NCBI GenBank assembly: GCA_037389465.1
Contig: JAZARR010000197.1
Location: 8,023,501-8,087,500, forward strand
Source: Baylisascaris procyonis
Lineage: Eukaryota; Nematoda; Chromadorea; Rhabditida; Ascarididae
Reading direction: 5' to 3'
Length of the DNA stretch: 64,000 nucleotides
A model generated the notes under the pieces. It saw nothing but the letters and a program-made list of their open reading frames with translations, did not search any database and was not told where the DNA came from. The translations under genes and the position numbers were made by a program. This document shows, one piece after another, positions 14,001-22,870 of this stretch (positions are counted from its first letter, which is position 1; each line of letters starts with the position of its first letter).

Positions 14001-17000
14001 GATACAAAGACAGACAGACACATACAAACATGGATAAGACAATACCATAACATGCTGCATCGAGAAAGATTTGAAATGAAATTTCTCGAATATCATTTTC
14101 ATTCAAAAGAGGAATTCATGACCCGATTACGCTATAAATACGACTCAAATCACATCGGCAAATGACTGAAATTTTTTCTCAAAACTATCGGCTGTCATTT
14201 TTCTCAAAACTAACGGCTGTCACTAATATATAATGCATGATATTAATAAAATAATAAAATAACTCTTACCTAGACTGAGTTGTTGTTCAAGTGTTAATTC
14301 ACCGGACGGTAAGTTTGGATTTGTATAATCGCGACTTTTATCGTTATTATATTTGACGTTCAAGGTGGCCAATTTACTATAGTCGATACGTAAACAACAA
14401 CATCCATTGTAAACATTTTGACCATCCAATGATTGACGCGCCATTTGCGCGCTAGTTGCTTCGCTTAGTTGAACAAGTGCTTGGAATGTATCTAAATTCA
14501 AATTAATGGATAAACCAATCAGTGAAATAATAATAGCATCTAATAAGAAGGTCATCCAATTCATAAAACGTTCCAAATGCTTTATTTCCATTCCAGAAAA
14601 TTCTGGAAAGCAAATCTTTGAGAAAAAAATGTTATCCGAGATTAAAATAATTCAGGATGGAATAAATTTATTACGTTCTATTCAATTTGAATTTTTCTTA
14701 TAACTCCACCGGCTAGTTCATCCTTATTCCGTTCAAATCCTTATTCTCTCTCTTATTCTATTCTTACACCATTCATTTTCAGGATGCTCTAAAAAGCAAA
14801 GAAAAAACTGGGTGGATCACCAAAAAGTGCTTCGCCAATTTTTAGAAAGTAACAAGCTTATTCAAAGGAAACCGTGGAAATAAAAGCACTTCCTCAATTT
14901 TTTTCAGAAAAGAAAAAGTGCAATAAAAGGAATTTCGTTGAATCAACAACATTATTTCGAGCACACTGCTAATGGCAAAAACCTTTTACCGATACGATTG
15001 TCTATAGGCGGAGCAATTAAACAACTGTACTATATATATATCCTATTTCTTGTCTTAATTAAAGCTCCACTGGTTGAAACATTTTACGAGTACTTCATAA
15101 AAACATACATTTCATTGCCGAAAACAGAAAATTTTTTTCATGAAATCATTTTCGTATCGGTTTTCTTTTTTTTTTTCACACGGAAATTCGTTTAACTGAA
15201 TTCGAAACGAAACAATTGCTTAAAAGAATTGCAATTAATTAGTGACGTAAGAAGCTATTATGGGAATGGATATTCGTGTGGAAAATATTCCGCTTTAACG
15301 ACAATGAAAATTTCAAAAAAGAATTTTTTTTTAATATCGATAAATAGCCATTTTTTGATACATTATGATGGAATGGAAATGAGACAGTTAGAGAGTGATT
15401 GAAACGGAAATTTAACTGAAATATTTCAAAACGTATTTAGGTGTTTCCATGCCGACAACAGATGATGTTAGCAGCGATGACTACTCGACAATTCACCTCC
15501 TCCCCTCCCTCTTATCCATTATCAGGCATTGGTAATCTTAGATAAACGCATATATGTCATTGAGCTATCGCATTAAATAAAGATTCAGTCTCATGCTTGT
15601 TCAAAGCAACTAGATTATATGAAATTCGAAATAATCTATGAATTTTTTTATAAACTCCGGAAAAATGAGCATAAAATTAGAAGGGTAAAAGAAAATAGAA
15701 CGGCAAAAGTAATCGAAAATCAATTTTCTAATATCTCATGAAAAATTTATGCATTACATCAAATTTTACAAGTTTTTAAATATTTAAATTTATATGACCA
15801 TGAGTGAAAGGGCTCATGCGGAATGAATGGGAAATTATAGTCACTGAAGCATAAAAAAGTTGAATAAAAGAGGCATAGTTATGGCAGAGAAAATTCAAAG
15901 AATGATTTTTACAAATTCACTTTCACAGTTTATTCAACTTAGAATTACTATCATCTTTCCCATCAACTAAGGCATTTCCATAACTAATAACGGCAAGATA
16001 TCGTTTCATTTCAAATAAAAGCCCTTAGAATAAAATGACCATTTCGAGAAGCCCCAATCTTTTTCGAAGTTAAACATAATCTTTTCCTAAACAGCACAAT
16101 TATACCTTTATCTACCGTAAGAACAACTGAAAAACAACTGTTTTTAAAGGTTTAGAACGTTGCATATTGAATTCTCTCATTGCTTTTTTTGATGAAAAAC
16201 AATTCCATCTCCCAATAAAATTCCTTATGGGAAAAAAGGAATAATTTTTGCGAACTTATAACCTTCAGAGGTTTATCGTAGATGAAATGGAATCCAACAA
16301 ACACCGAAACCGAACAACACAATAAAAGCAAATGTTTTTGATTGAAAATGATTCCTACTATTTTTGTTGAATGTGATAATCCGAAGCACTTTGCCGTATC
16401 GCGAGAAAATCTGATGTAAAACATCGAGTGTAACCGGATAGAGCATATTTTCAATGATAACACGTAACACCGAATTTGGTTGTTGCTGTGTACATGCTGA
16501 GATATCGAGTGCCGATGAGCCAATTGTTGCTGCACCACCACCCGACGCACCACCATTCCCTAACACTAACAGGTTTGACGCCTGAAAAATTAAATTACTC
16601 AACTTTACCATTGTGTCAATAAAAAAATCGTTATTGCTCAAATATAGACTCCCCTTTGAACAAAGATAATTCGTGGAAAGCCATAAAGAATGAAAATCTT
16701 AAATAGATAAGCCATCTCCTCATGAATGGTTTTCAACTGCAAACCCATCTAAGCTGCTCCTCAAAAACGTCCGAAGCTTGCAAAAATTACGAACATCCAT
16801 TGCCTTCATATAGCTTAATACTCTTTATATCTATAAACGAAGTTTGAACGAACAAACGAATAAAATGAAGTAATATTAGGAAAGCGGGGAAAACATATAA
16901 GTTTTTGGAAAACAATACATTTACCTTGAATAAAAGTTTCTTCTCAAGCATCCTTAAAAGCAAGAAGTTGGGAAACTCAACGCAATTACACATTGTTTTT

Positions 17001-20000
17001 ATAGGCAATAAAAATGTTGCAATAGATAAATAAATATTTTATTGAATAAAGCGGATGCTATAATCGTAGTTAATCAGATTTCTAATATTTATATGGGATG
17101 ATTCATTTTTAAATTTATTTAAAATTAAAATATACTCAAATGTTTATGTTGTTCGACATATATAGTCACATGAAACGAACAGTGTAAGATGGCGGTCATA
17201 TATATAAGACTCCAAAGAGAGAAATATAATACGGACGAATTGCAAGATTATGTGAATAATCGATCTAAGATATACAATAAACATTACAGCACATTTGTTA
17301 TTTCTAAATTTATGGAAGTATTAAAGGTGATTCATGATTAGTATTATCGATGAGGGGTAATAAAAACATAAAATTGACATTTGCAATGAAACATCATGAA
17401 TTGATGGCAACAGAGAGACGCCCAAATGAAGGAAATTTTTCATAAAAATCAAATTTTTTGGAATAATAAAAATAATAAAATCACAAAAAAATAATAAAAA
17501 TAGAAATGAAAAAATCGAAAAAATATGAAATAAAAAAATTATGAAAAATATAGCGATAAAAAGTATATGTATTCTATACTATTTTTTAATTTAAAGGCTC
17601 CAATACTGAGCGTAATGAATAGAAGCTATTCACAGCGGATGAGAAAAAAAAAAAAGTGCTCGAAAATGATGTATGTTAGAAGAAATCAAACGTGATAGCG
17701 ACTTAAAAAGAACGCTAAACTAAAGAGAAACGTCATTAATATAACGGAAAAGATGCATTCGTCGAGCAGAAAACAACAAATAATACAAAAAAATGAAAAA
17801 TTATCTCAAACTTATTAGTTAAAATTAGTCAAAAAAAAGCGTAATTAGGTAAAATAAAAAATATCAGCAAATAATCAATGAATATTATAATTATTTCTAT
17901 GTTAGTTTCATTTGTCCCGTCTGTTTCAATTTATAAAGTTATTGCATCATTTGCATTTTTTTTGGGGGGGGGGGGGGAATGAGTTTTTAAGTGTTCATAT
18001 ACTCATTTTTATTAGCACACATTTATATGTACCAGTATTACAATATATAGCATTGCAATCTATCTGCATAGGTTGCACAGCATATATCCTGCCACCACAA
18101 CCAACCACCTCCCCACTCCTACCTCCCCCTCCCCATGATGACAGCAGGTTAATAAAGCAATAACAAATTATAACACAATTATAACACAACATGTGTTATC
18201 CGATTGCCTCTAGCAGGATATTTTCTCTAAATAAAACGTTGAAAGACCGTGAATGACTGAATGGTACTTACTTTATGAGGGATTGAATTGAACGGAACAG
18301 CTATGACCATTTTCCATTTTATTCATAGCATATAGGATATAACGAGTGAAATAACGGAAGTAACTAAACATTTCAATCAAAGAAACAAATCGCCGACACT
18401 TCGAAAATAAATAATGTTATATATGGAGGAAACAATGCTGATTTATGAGAAAGGTTTGTAAATTATTAAAAAACTGATAAAAACAAATACCAAACTCCTT
18501 GCCACTAGAAATTAATAGCAGGAAATATCAATAAAGAATGGGGATATATCCCACTATCTACGACAAGTAGTCAATATTAAGTTAGCTACAGTAATCACGA
18601 CCTAAAACCCCTGGGCGGCTATAATGAGACAGTAACGAAGTCTCATCGATCATTCCTCTTGAACACGAAGTGAATTTTGAAAAAAAAAATCATTCGTAAA
18701 ATATATGATCTCCCAAATGCACTAGTGAAGAATACATAATCATCCATGTATCTCTACCAACCTTAAAACCTAATAAGCAATAACTTACCAACCCACACTT
18801 AACGAATCTTGCAAAGACTGTGGACAGGAAAAAGAAGGAAGGAGAAAAAATTTCTCCCCTCTTGAATTGGCACATAGCTAAACGGTAACTTTCTGCACCG
18901 AGTGTTCATCGACTACAAGCTGTTCATCGAGAGTATTTATTGAACAATATATGTTAAATGCATAAGTGACCTTGCAAAAGCATTTCTTCTAAAGGTTTTC
19001 CACGTAAAACAAATGGAAAAGCGCGCCGGGGAGTCTGGTCCAATATGCGCTTTTATATTTCCGTCAATTAGCCAATCAATCGCCTAAATATTCAGTAATA
19101 ACGGCTAAACACACCTAAATTGCATTTACCTAAAAGCGACCGCCAATGTCAAATTGTGGAAAAAATGTGCTTTAGTTAGAACTTAACTAACTTTGATAAA
19201 AAACTGATTCTTAAATCTTATACCACCTTTGAATGTCAATAAAAAACTAAATTAAACAAAACTAGTGGAAAATAGGTGGTTTATGCCGGATATAATAGAT
19301 GCATTTCATCAACGCAATTAATGTATCAATAGTTGAAACTAAGAGACAAACAGACATGCAAACATACGCATACATATATATGTGGACATATTTTACTATT
19401 GTGCACTTTGCATATGAAATTGTTAACAACAAAGGTAGCATAATTTCTTAAATTTTTTTCCCCTTGTAAACATTTTAGAGTGAATATTGAACGGAAATTT
19501 TAAAAAAAGTTATAAATTAAAAAAAAAAACTCCGTCTGAATTTTTCACAAAAAATATTTTTAGTGGGATAGAATTGCCAACGTCAAGTATTGAAACGAGC
19601 GTTAACGCTGAGAATTCGCTAAATATTGCTTTTAAGTATGTCGGAATGAAATCTTTTTCAATGAAAACAAAAAAGCGAAATGCCAATTGCAAATTTGTCG
19701 ATAGATTTGCCGCAAGCATCGAAACAAAATGAATGTATTATATGGCACAAATCGATCGATGAAATTGTTGATGTGTTTTCCTAATTTCTCTTAACGAAAT
19801 AATGGAATTTAATATGTTAACGAATCGCTATTCACGTCCACATCAATAATAAAATGTTGCATTATTTTCAGCAATGAAAGAATAATTGCCAATTTCAACA
19901 ACGATCGCTTTTTTAAAGTTTGTTTTAGTTTTTTTGATTGCCGTTTTCATTTCATAGAGAGAGAATTTGAAGAGGAAAATTATGTGATTTTCGGTTGCTA

Positions 20001-22178
20001 CAATCGAATCATGAAGCTGAATAGCAATATTTTCTATCTTTTAAAATATTTTATAAGCTGAAAAAAATTTTTGTTTCAGATAAGAAATACACAATAAGTG
20101 AAAAAAGTCATCTGTTTAAGCATTCGAGAAATTAACAAGAAAGAAAATTTTTTTGGGGAAAATTTCCATGCTCCGTTAACTTCAAAAAAAAAAGCAGACA
20201 GAAAAATTTCAATACAACCTCCATGCGATTTTAATTTCACTTAAGTGGAAATAGAAGTGATATAAAGAGAGATTTATTCGTGGTGAAAGCTTTGCTGATT
20301 AAAGTAAGTGAATACCACAAAGACAACAATACAAAAAGTATTTAATAAGGAGGAAAAAGTTATAAAAAATAATTAGAAGTAAGAAATAGTAAAGTCTAAG
20401 TTAAAAAGAAATATAAAATATTATTATTATCTAAATGATCAAATCTTTATCGATAATATAAATAAATCGTGAAGCATTCTAGATGAGAAAGACAGGCATG
20501 ATACAGGTATCCCATTGCGCCCAACTCAACGACACGTTTCATGAGTCATCAATAAATAATTTAAAAAAAACGTGCAATATTGCAATCACATCCTAACTCA
20601 TTGATCATGCCGCTCATACAAAAGAGATCGTTCAAATTCGTTGTTGCAAGCATATACTATGACAATGTTATGTCCAAGTGCATACGTGTATATTCAGGTT
20701 TATGTATCACCTATATGTATATTGCGGGATTCCAATTTGAGAGCAACTAAAGTTATAGATATGAAATTTGATGAGCATAACATTTACCATGAGGATACCT
20801 CCATATAGAAAAAAAAAAGAAAAAAAAACAAACAAAACAAACAACTGATCCATCAATTGCGAGACTCCGCAAAGTCATTGAAAAATCGGCGCAATTATAG
20901 ACGCATATTGTCATCGATGGAAAATTCTTTGAACCAAATTACAAATATATTTCTTTTTAGACTTATAAAATACCTAAGAAATTTTATAATTACATTTCAC
21001 AAAATTTCGCTTATTTCGAAAGGAATATTCAGTGTTAAAGAAATCATCTATTGTTCTCAAATAATAATAACAGCAGATGCAAATTAGAAAATTCGAAGTT
21101 TACTGCATTAGAATATTGCAATATTGCGTAATATTAGCATGAAAAATTGACATTCTCATGAGAACTTTGCAAGAAAAGAAACCCATTGTTCGATTAAAAA
21201 ATACTGATTGCATTGACAAAACTGTTGTGCTTTTTAAAAGTTGTTCTGTGACATTAACTATTAATAAAATGCTTGATAACGTACCCCTTGTTTATGTTCT
21301 TGTGATGGTTGCTGTGGATTTGTCTGCGGAGGTATTGCTTGTTGTTGTGGTTGTTGTTGTTGCTGTTGTTGTTGTTGTTGCTGTTGTGGCTGTTGTTGGC
21401 CAACAATGCCACGCATTTGATCCATCGTTTGTGGCTGTTGTTGAGCAGCAACGGTGACCGTTGCACCGTAACCACCGTATTGATGTGGTGGTTGCTGATT
21501 GGATAAAACAACACCAGATGAAGATTCAACACCGGTTGCGATTCTTGGATAGGGTTGATGATGGATTTGTGTTGGTTGTACAATACCGTGAGTTGCGTGA
21601 AATGATGAAATATCTGCGATTTGTTGTGCGACAAGTGGTCGAATTGGTGAAGCAGCCATACATGCGGCTGCCGCAAATGCCGCTCCTGAATTACGTACCA
21701 CTGTCGAGTTGGCGTCTATTGTGCTACCAACACACGACTTTTTACTAAGTGGACCACCCGAACGTTGAACACTACTAGCTGAATCGACTGCAGTAAGTGT
21801 ACCGACTGTACCGCTAGTGTTACTGCCCGATGTGGCAGTACCTGAGGCAGTGATCGATGATAGAGTATTAGGGGGTGGCGGAAGTGGTGGAGGTGCTTCG
21901 ACGCTATACGTCGACTTGCGCTTAGTACCGAGCGCTGTCGACTGTTGGTGAATAATGTTGCCGGTTTGAAGCGTGGCACAAGTCGATGAAGGTGACACGA
22001 TTGTGTATAGCGGTCGATTGTAGGTGGCGGTAAGTGATGATTGTAAAAGTACAGGCGAGATCACAGTTGAACTCGCCAGTGAACCGCCACAAAATGGGGT
22101 ATAGAAATAGGAAGGGAATAGAGTATTCGTTGCGACCGACGTCAATTTCGGTTGCGTTTTGTAGATTATCTCAACGAT
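400..22178 (-). CDS. ptb-1: Polypyrimidine tract-binding protein (PTB/hnRNP I family), multi-exon gene, 5' end unresolved
   Basis: Nuclear RNA-binding splicing regulator that binds CU-rich RNA through RRM domains. Ten minus-strand exons are visible (listed separately). The nine from RRM2 to the stop total 1332 nt, or 443 codons plus TAG, without a frame break at any junction. RRM2 has the RNP2-like LRVIIENM and the RNP1-like [11 protein letters not shown]3 has ILVSNL and NALIQY; RRM4 has ATLHLSNIP and KMALLQL. Linkers such as [11 protein letters not shown] and [14 protein letters not shown] are diagnostic of PTB rather than hnRNP L. With the N-terminal exon the product is about 741 residues, longer than human PTBP1 (about 531-557), although RRM1 was not located. 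Introns run from 0.8 to 4.8 kb and carry repeats. Family identity is essentially certain; the start codon, RRM1 and any further 5' exons are unknown. Confidence 0.95.
533..1604 (-). other. ptb intron
   Basis: Intron between the two RRM4 exons. It holds an (AAAT)n/(TA)n microsatellite at about 1190-1393 and otherwise unremarkable AT-rich sequence. Confidence 0.85.
1190..1393. repeat. Compound microsatellite (AAAT)n then (TA)n
   Basis: Tetranucleotide AAAT/AAAC repeats to about 1276 pass into a long TA run to 1393 with a few C interruptions. The tyrosine/isoleucine frame seen here is an artefact of the repeat. Confidence 0.95.
1605..1809 (-). CDS. ptb-1: ptb exon: RRM3-RRM4 linker and N-terminal half of RRM4
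   Basis: 205-nt exon with acceptor TTATAG at 1815-1810 and donor GTTAGT at 1604-1599. It starts by completing the glycine codon of the previous exon and ends with two bases of a proline codon; 67 whole codons lie between. The peptide includes [18 protein letters not shown], then [20 protein letters not shown] and [21 protein letters not shown] is the RNP2 strand of RRM4. In PTB this linker packs RRM3 against RRM4. The plus-strand open frame over the same bases is a shadow. Confidence 0.96.
2250..2293. repeat. (TA)n microsatellite
   Basis: Uninterrupted TA dinucleotide run of 44 bases, inside the ptb intron between the 2807 and 1809 exons. Confidence 0.97.
2807..2896 (-). CDS. ptb-1: ptb exon: C-terminal part of RRM3
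   Basis: 90-nt exon with a TTTCAG acceptor at 2902-2897 and donor GTTTCT at 2806-2801. It carries two bases, 29 codons and one base. The peptide reads (A)[20 protein letters not shown] followed by [10 protein letters not shown], matching the last helix and strand of PTB RRM3 (vertebrate equivalents contain LNGHKLHGKPIRITLSKHQNV). The SKH(S/Q)NVQ(M/L)P(K/R)EG ending is a strong PTB marker. The GTTTCT donor is CU-rich but the phase is unambiguous. Confidence 0.95.
3550..3629 (+). repeat. Two-copy tandem duplication, about 40 bp
   Basis: The segment beginning AATCTCATTGATC and ending CATAAAAAATCAA occurs twice back to back (about 3550-3588 and 3589-3629), with small differences (ACAGAC versus GCAAAT). 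Confidence 0.8.
3719..3811 (-). CDS. ptb-1: ptb exon: central RRM3 (RNP1 strand)
   Basis: 93-nt exon with acceptor TTTTCAG at 3818-3812 and donor GTATAT at 3718-3713. It starts in phase 1, receiving the final G of the 34-nt micro-exon, and encodes [20 protein letters not shown] then [25 protein letters not shown] is nearly identical to vertebrate PTB. If the micro-exon is skipped this exon is read from its first base and meets TGA at the ninth codon. Confidence 0.96.
3812..7176 (-). other. ptb intron downstream of the micro-exon
   Basis: 3.4-kb intron. Near its 5' end (7075-7170) it is dominated by T/C runs on the minus strand, suitable for PTB binding. A GC-richer stretch at about 4200-4780 includes a minus-oriented copy of the dispersed repeat. 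The short open frames here show no domains. Confidence 0.8.
4558..4592 (-). repeat. Dispersed repeat copy (core GCACGATATGCGCTTTT)
   Basis: Minus-oriented copy containing CGCGCCAGAGG followed by TGGCACGATGCGCGC. Same family as the other copies listed. Confidence 0.7.
7177..7210 (-). CDS. ptb-1: ptb 34-nt micro-exon in RRM3 (likely regulated)
   Basis: 34-nt exon. The minus-strand acceptor is preceded by a pyrimidine tract (CTGTCCTTCTTTTCAG) and the donor is GTATGT at 7176-7171. It begins in phase 0 after ...SNLDEN and encodes [11 protein letters not shown] plus one base of glycine. Vertebrate PTBP1 exon 11 and PTBP2 exon 10 are also 34 nt and encode the equivalent (R)VTPQSLFxLFG segment with the same end phase. 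The downstream intron starts with a long pyrimidine run (CTCTTT, then TTTTTTTCTTTCC), suitable for PTB binding. Exon identity is certain; regulated skipping is inferred from homology. Confidence 0.93.
7930..7999. repeat. (TA)n microsatellite
   Basis: About 70 bases of uninterrupted TA. It produces spurious Tyr/Ile open frames on both strands. Confidence 0.97.
8651..8749 (+). repeat. Dispersed repeat, two partial copies
   Basis: Two successive copies about 60 bp apart, each with GTGCTAAGGAATTTGGC-like or GTGCCAAGGTAATTGGC sequence joined to ACGATATGC. The first continues GCTTTTTG. Confidence 0.75.
9109..9156 (+). repeat. Dispersed repeat copy
   Basis: Copy with AGAGGAGCTGCAACAATATG followed by CGCTTTTGTAATTCCGCTCA. 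The trailing ATTCCGCTCA block is shared with the 13671 copy. Confidence 0.75.
10239..10280. repeat. Inverted pair of TGACGTCA boxes in the ptb intron
   Basis: ATGACGTCATAG at 10239-10250 and its inverse CTATGACGTCA at 10270-10280, 19 bases apart. TGACGTCA is the palindromic CRE (CREB/ATF) octamer. The arrangement could also be a small stem. Confidence 0.6.
11879..11999. repeat. Repeated TTTTGCATAAAGT motif
   Basis: The motif GCATAAAGT or GCATAAGGT, usually preceded by TTTT, recurs about four times in 120 bases right next to the 5' splice site of the intron upstream of the micro-exon. Confidence 0.65.
12020..12222 (-). CDS. ptb-1: ptb exon: Ala-rich linker 2 and start of RRM3
   Basis: 203-nt exon with acceptor TTTATAG at 12229-12223 and donor GTTAGT at 12019-12014. 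It completes a glycine codon, then encodes 67 codons. An Ala/Ser/Thr/Gly-rich linker starts [19 protein letters not shown] and includes [17 protein letters not shown], and is followed by [13 protein letters not shown], where ILVSNL is the RNP2 strand of RRM3. It ends in phase 0 exactly where the micro-exon starts. Vertebrate PTB linker 2 is likewise alanine-rich. Confidence 0.95.
12299..12310 (+). repeat. Poly-G run, 12 bases
   Basis: Homopolymeric G tract in the short intron between the 13322 and 12222 ptb exons, where the surroundings are AT-rich. Confidence 0.95.
13322..13450 (-). CDS. ptb-1: ptb exon: linker 2, in-frame cassette candidate
   Basis: 129-nt exon with acceptor TTTTTTTGCAG just upstream of 13450 and donor GTCTCT at 13321-13316. 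Both ends are phase 1, so it can be included or skipped without a frame change. It encodes (V)[40 protein letters not shown] and QA, a flexible hydrophobic/Gln/Ala linker typical between RRM2 and RRM3. GTCTCT is a weak donor embedded in a CU-rich run; no later GT before the in-frame read-through gives a better junction. The linker-2 exon is alternatively spliced in vertebrate PTBP1, so a cassette role here is plausible. Confidence 0.83.
13671..13735 (+). repeat. Dispersed repeat copy, most complete
   Basis: Contains AAGCGCGCCAGAGGAATTAG, then CACGATATGCACTTTTGCAT, then TCCGCTCAATTCAGC. It lies in a ptb intron upstream of the linker-2 exon and is used here as the reference copy for the family. 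Confidence 0.8.
14270..14491 (-). CDS. ptb-1: ptb exon: C-terminal half of RRM2
   Basis: 222-nt exon with acceptor AATTTAG at 14498-14492 and donor GTAAGA at 14269-14264. The first two bases complete an asparagine codon; 73 codons and one base of glycine follow. The peptide includes [20 protein letters not shown] (RNP1 strand and helix 2), [20 protein letters not shown] and [20 protein letters not shown], ending [14 protein letters not shown]. The region from LDGQN to KSRDYT aligns almost residue for residue with vertebrate PTB RRM2. Confidence 0.97.
14492..16358 (-). other. ptb intron within RRM2
   Basis: 1.9-kb intron separating the two RRM2 exons. AT-rich; nothing recognised beyond short open frames without domains. 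Confidence 0.85.
16359..16581 (-). CDS. ptb-1: ptb exon: linker 1 and N-terminal half of RRM2
   Basis: 223-nt exon with acceptor TTTTTCAG at 16589-16582 and donor GTAGGA at 16358-16353. It begins in phase 0 with a Gly/Ala-rich linker ([16 protein letters not shown]...), then [20 protein letters not shown] followed by [19 protein letters not shown]. That stretch is the canonical start of PTB RRM2 (vertebrate ...[21 protein letters not shown]...). The exon ends one base into the next asparagine codon, matching the 14491 exon. Confidence 0.96.
17964..17977 (+). repeat. Poly-G run, 14 bases
   Basis: Homopolymeric G preceded by a T run; lies in the large ptb intron upstream of RRM2. Confidence 0.95.
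18789..18817 (-). other. Candidate 29-nt micro-exon (possible poison exon) in the ptb intron before RRM2
   Basis: On the minus strand, a strong acceptor (CTTCTTTTTCCTGTCCACAG, ending at 18818) is followed by 29 bases and then a perfect GTAAGT donor at 18788-18783. If inserted between the Gln-rich exon and the RRM2 exon (both phase 0), it adds SLQDSLSVG, shifts the frame, and hits TAG six codons into the junction. I do not recognise a known exon. The prediction rests only on splice-site quality. Confidence 0.3.
19017..19080 (+). repeat. Dispersed repeat copy
   Basis: AAAAGCGCGCCGGGGAGTCTG, then GTCCAATATGCGCTTTTATA, then TTTCCGTCAATTAGCC: same order of blocks as the 13671 copy. Confidence 0.75.
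21285..22178 (-). CDS. ptb-1: ptb N-terminal low-complexity, Gln-rich exon with NLS-like segment
   Basis: Open minus-strand frame of 298 codons, bounded upstream by TAA at 22181-22179 and downstream by a GTACGT donor at 21284-21279 (phase 0 end ...EHKQG). It contains Ser/Thr/Ala-rich sequence, [11 protein letters not shown] (compare the vertebrate PTB NLS motif GTKRGSDEL), a PPPLPPPP run, LSKKSCVG, and a polyglutamine block at about 21330-21410. No RRM is present. No ATG lies in frame until 21659-21657, which would drop the NLS-like part. The exon is therefore probably entered by splicing (a weak candidate acceptor ends at 22170) or uses an unusual start. Its PTB assignment rests on strand, phase compatibility with the 16581 exon and the NLS similarity. 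Confidence 0.72.
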
Positions 22179-22680
22179 TTAAACGTTGTTAGTGTGGGAT
22201 GTCTTAATGAGCACCGTTCCACCAACCGGTGCTATGAACCAGAACACTTCGAAGATCAAAACCACCTAACGCAGTACTTTGTACAGAAAACAGGATTTCT
22301 TCAATCCACCGTTTTTCGCACGTATCGCAAAAGGCTTAGTATCCGTCACGTCACGACTTTCAACTGTCAGGAGGTCAAAAGATCTCTTGAACAGATCGCC
22401 AGGCAAATAGACGTTCCTGTTAACAGATGCTAATATGCCTGTCGTCTCGATTAGCAAGTCGATGTATCGACCGAGCAGTTCGTTAGCGAATTAATCACAA
22501 CACAAGTAATAAATACAGTAATAACAACGATAGTGCAGCTAGTATAACCTTGACTAGCAGCGAATCTGGCGGGGAGGATAGATACGGACGAAAGATGGAG
22601 ATAGAGTAGAGAGGAAAGAGAGGCCGCCAAGGGACGGCGTCTGACGGCGAATCTGTGAACACAAATTACTCCCATTTCAG
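22179..22680 (-). other. ptb-1: Probable 5' leader or upstream exon region of ptb
   Basis: About 500 bases of near 45-50% GC directly upstream of the Gln-rich frame, clearly richer than the flanks. Several acceptor-like sites occur on the minus strand: TGTTCACAG ending at 22653, TGTTAACAG, and TGCGTTAG. Frames are short and broken. An ATG at 22675-22673 opens a 74-codon frame with an Arg/Leu/Ser-rich, low-complexity peptide and no domain. This looks like transcribed leader, but transcription or a coding role cannot be shown from sequence alone. Confidence 0.4.
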
Positions 22681-22831
22681 TCGTACAATTTCACGATCAT
22701 CGCAACAACGCGCAATACAAATATTCCATACTTTAATTAGTGACAGTCGACAATTCCAAACATCTACCGTACATTAAGTACTCCATCAAATGTACTCAAA
22801 CACACATAGACACGCATTTATCTACCTACCT

Positions 22832-22870
22832 TTATATATATATATATATGTATATATATACGTATATATA
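22832..22870. repeat. (TA)n microsatellite, interrupted
   Basis: TA run of about 39 bases broken by single G and C bases, upstream of the ptb leader region. Confidence 0.9.

Larger units (their letters stand above)
16582..21284 (-). other. ptb intron between the Gln-rich exon and RRM2
   Basis: 4.7-kb interval where RRM1 would be expected. I searched the minus strand for the RRM1 signatures (HIRxLP, LPFGKVTN, KGKNQAF, FSNHKELKT) and found none. It contains a 14-G run at 17964-17977, a candidate 29-nt exon at 18789-18817 and a dispersed-repeat copy at 19017-19080. Confidence 0.6.

Noticed and set aside
18242..18290. Possible minus-strand exon ending at a GTAAGT donor near 18271
   Set aside because: No adequate acceptor, and the open stretch is only about 16 codons. 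PFNSIPHK does not align with the end of RRM1.
21254..21676. 140-codon minus-strand frame overlapping the Gln-rich exon
   Set aside because: A shifted frame of the CAA-rich repeat, reading Asn/Ser runs. The phase-0 frame with the NLS-like motif and matching donor is preferred.
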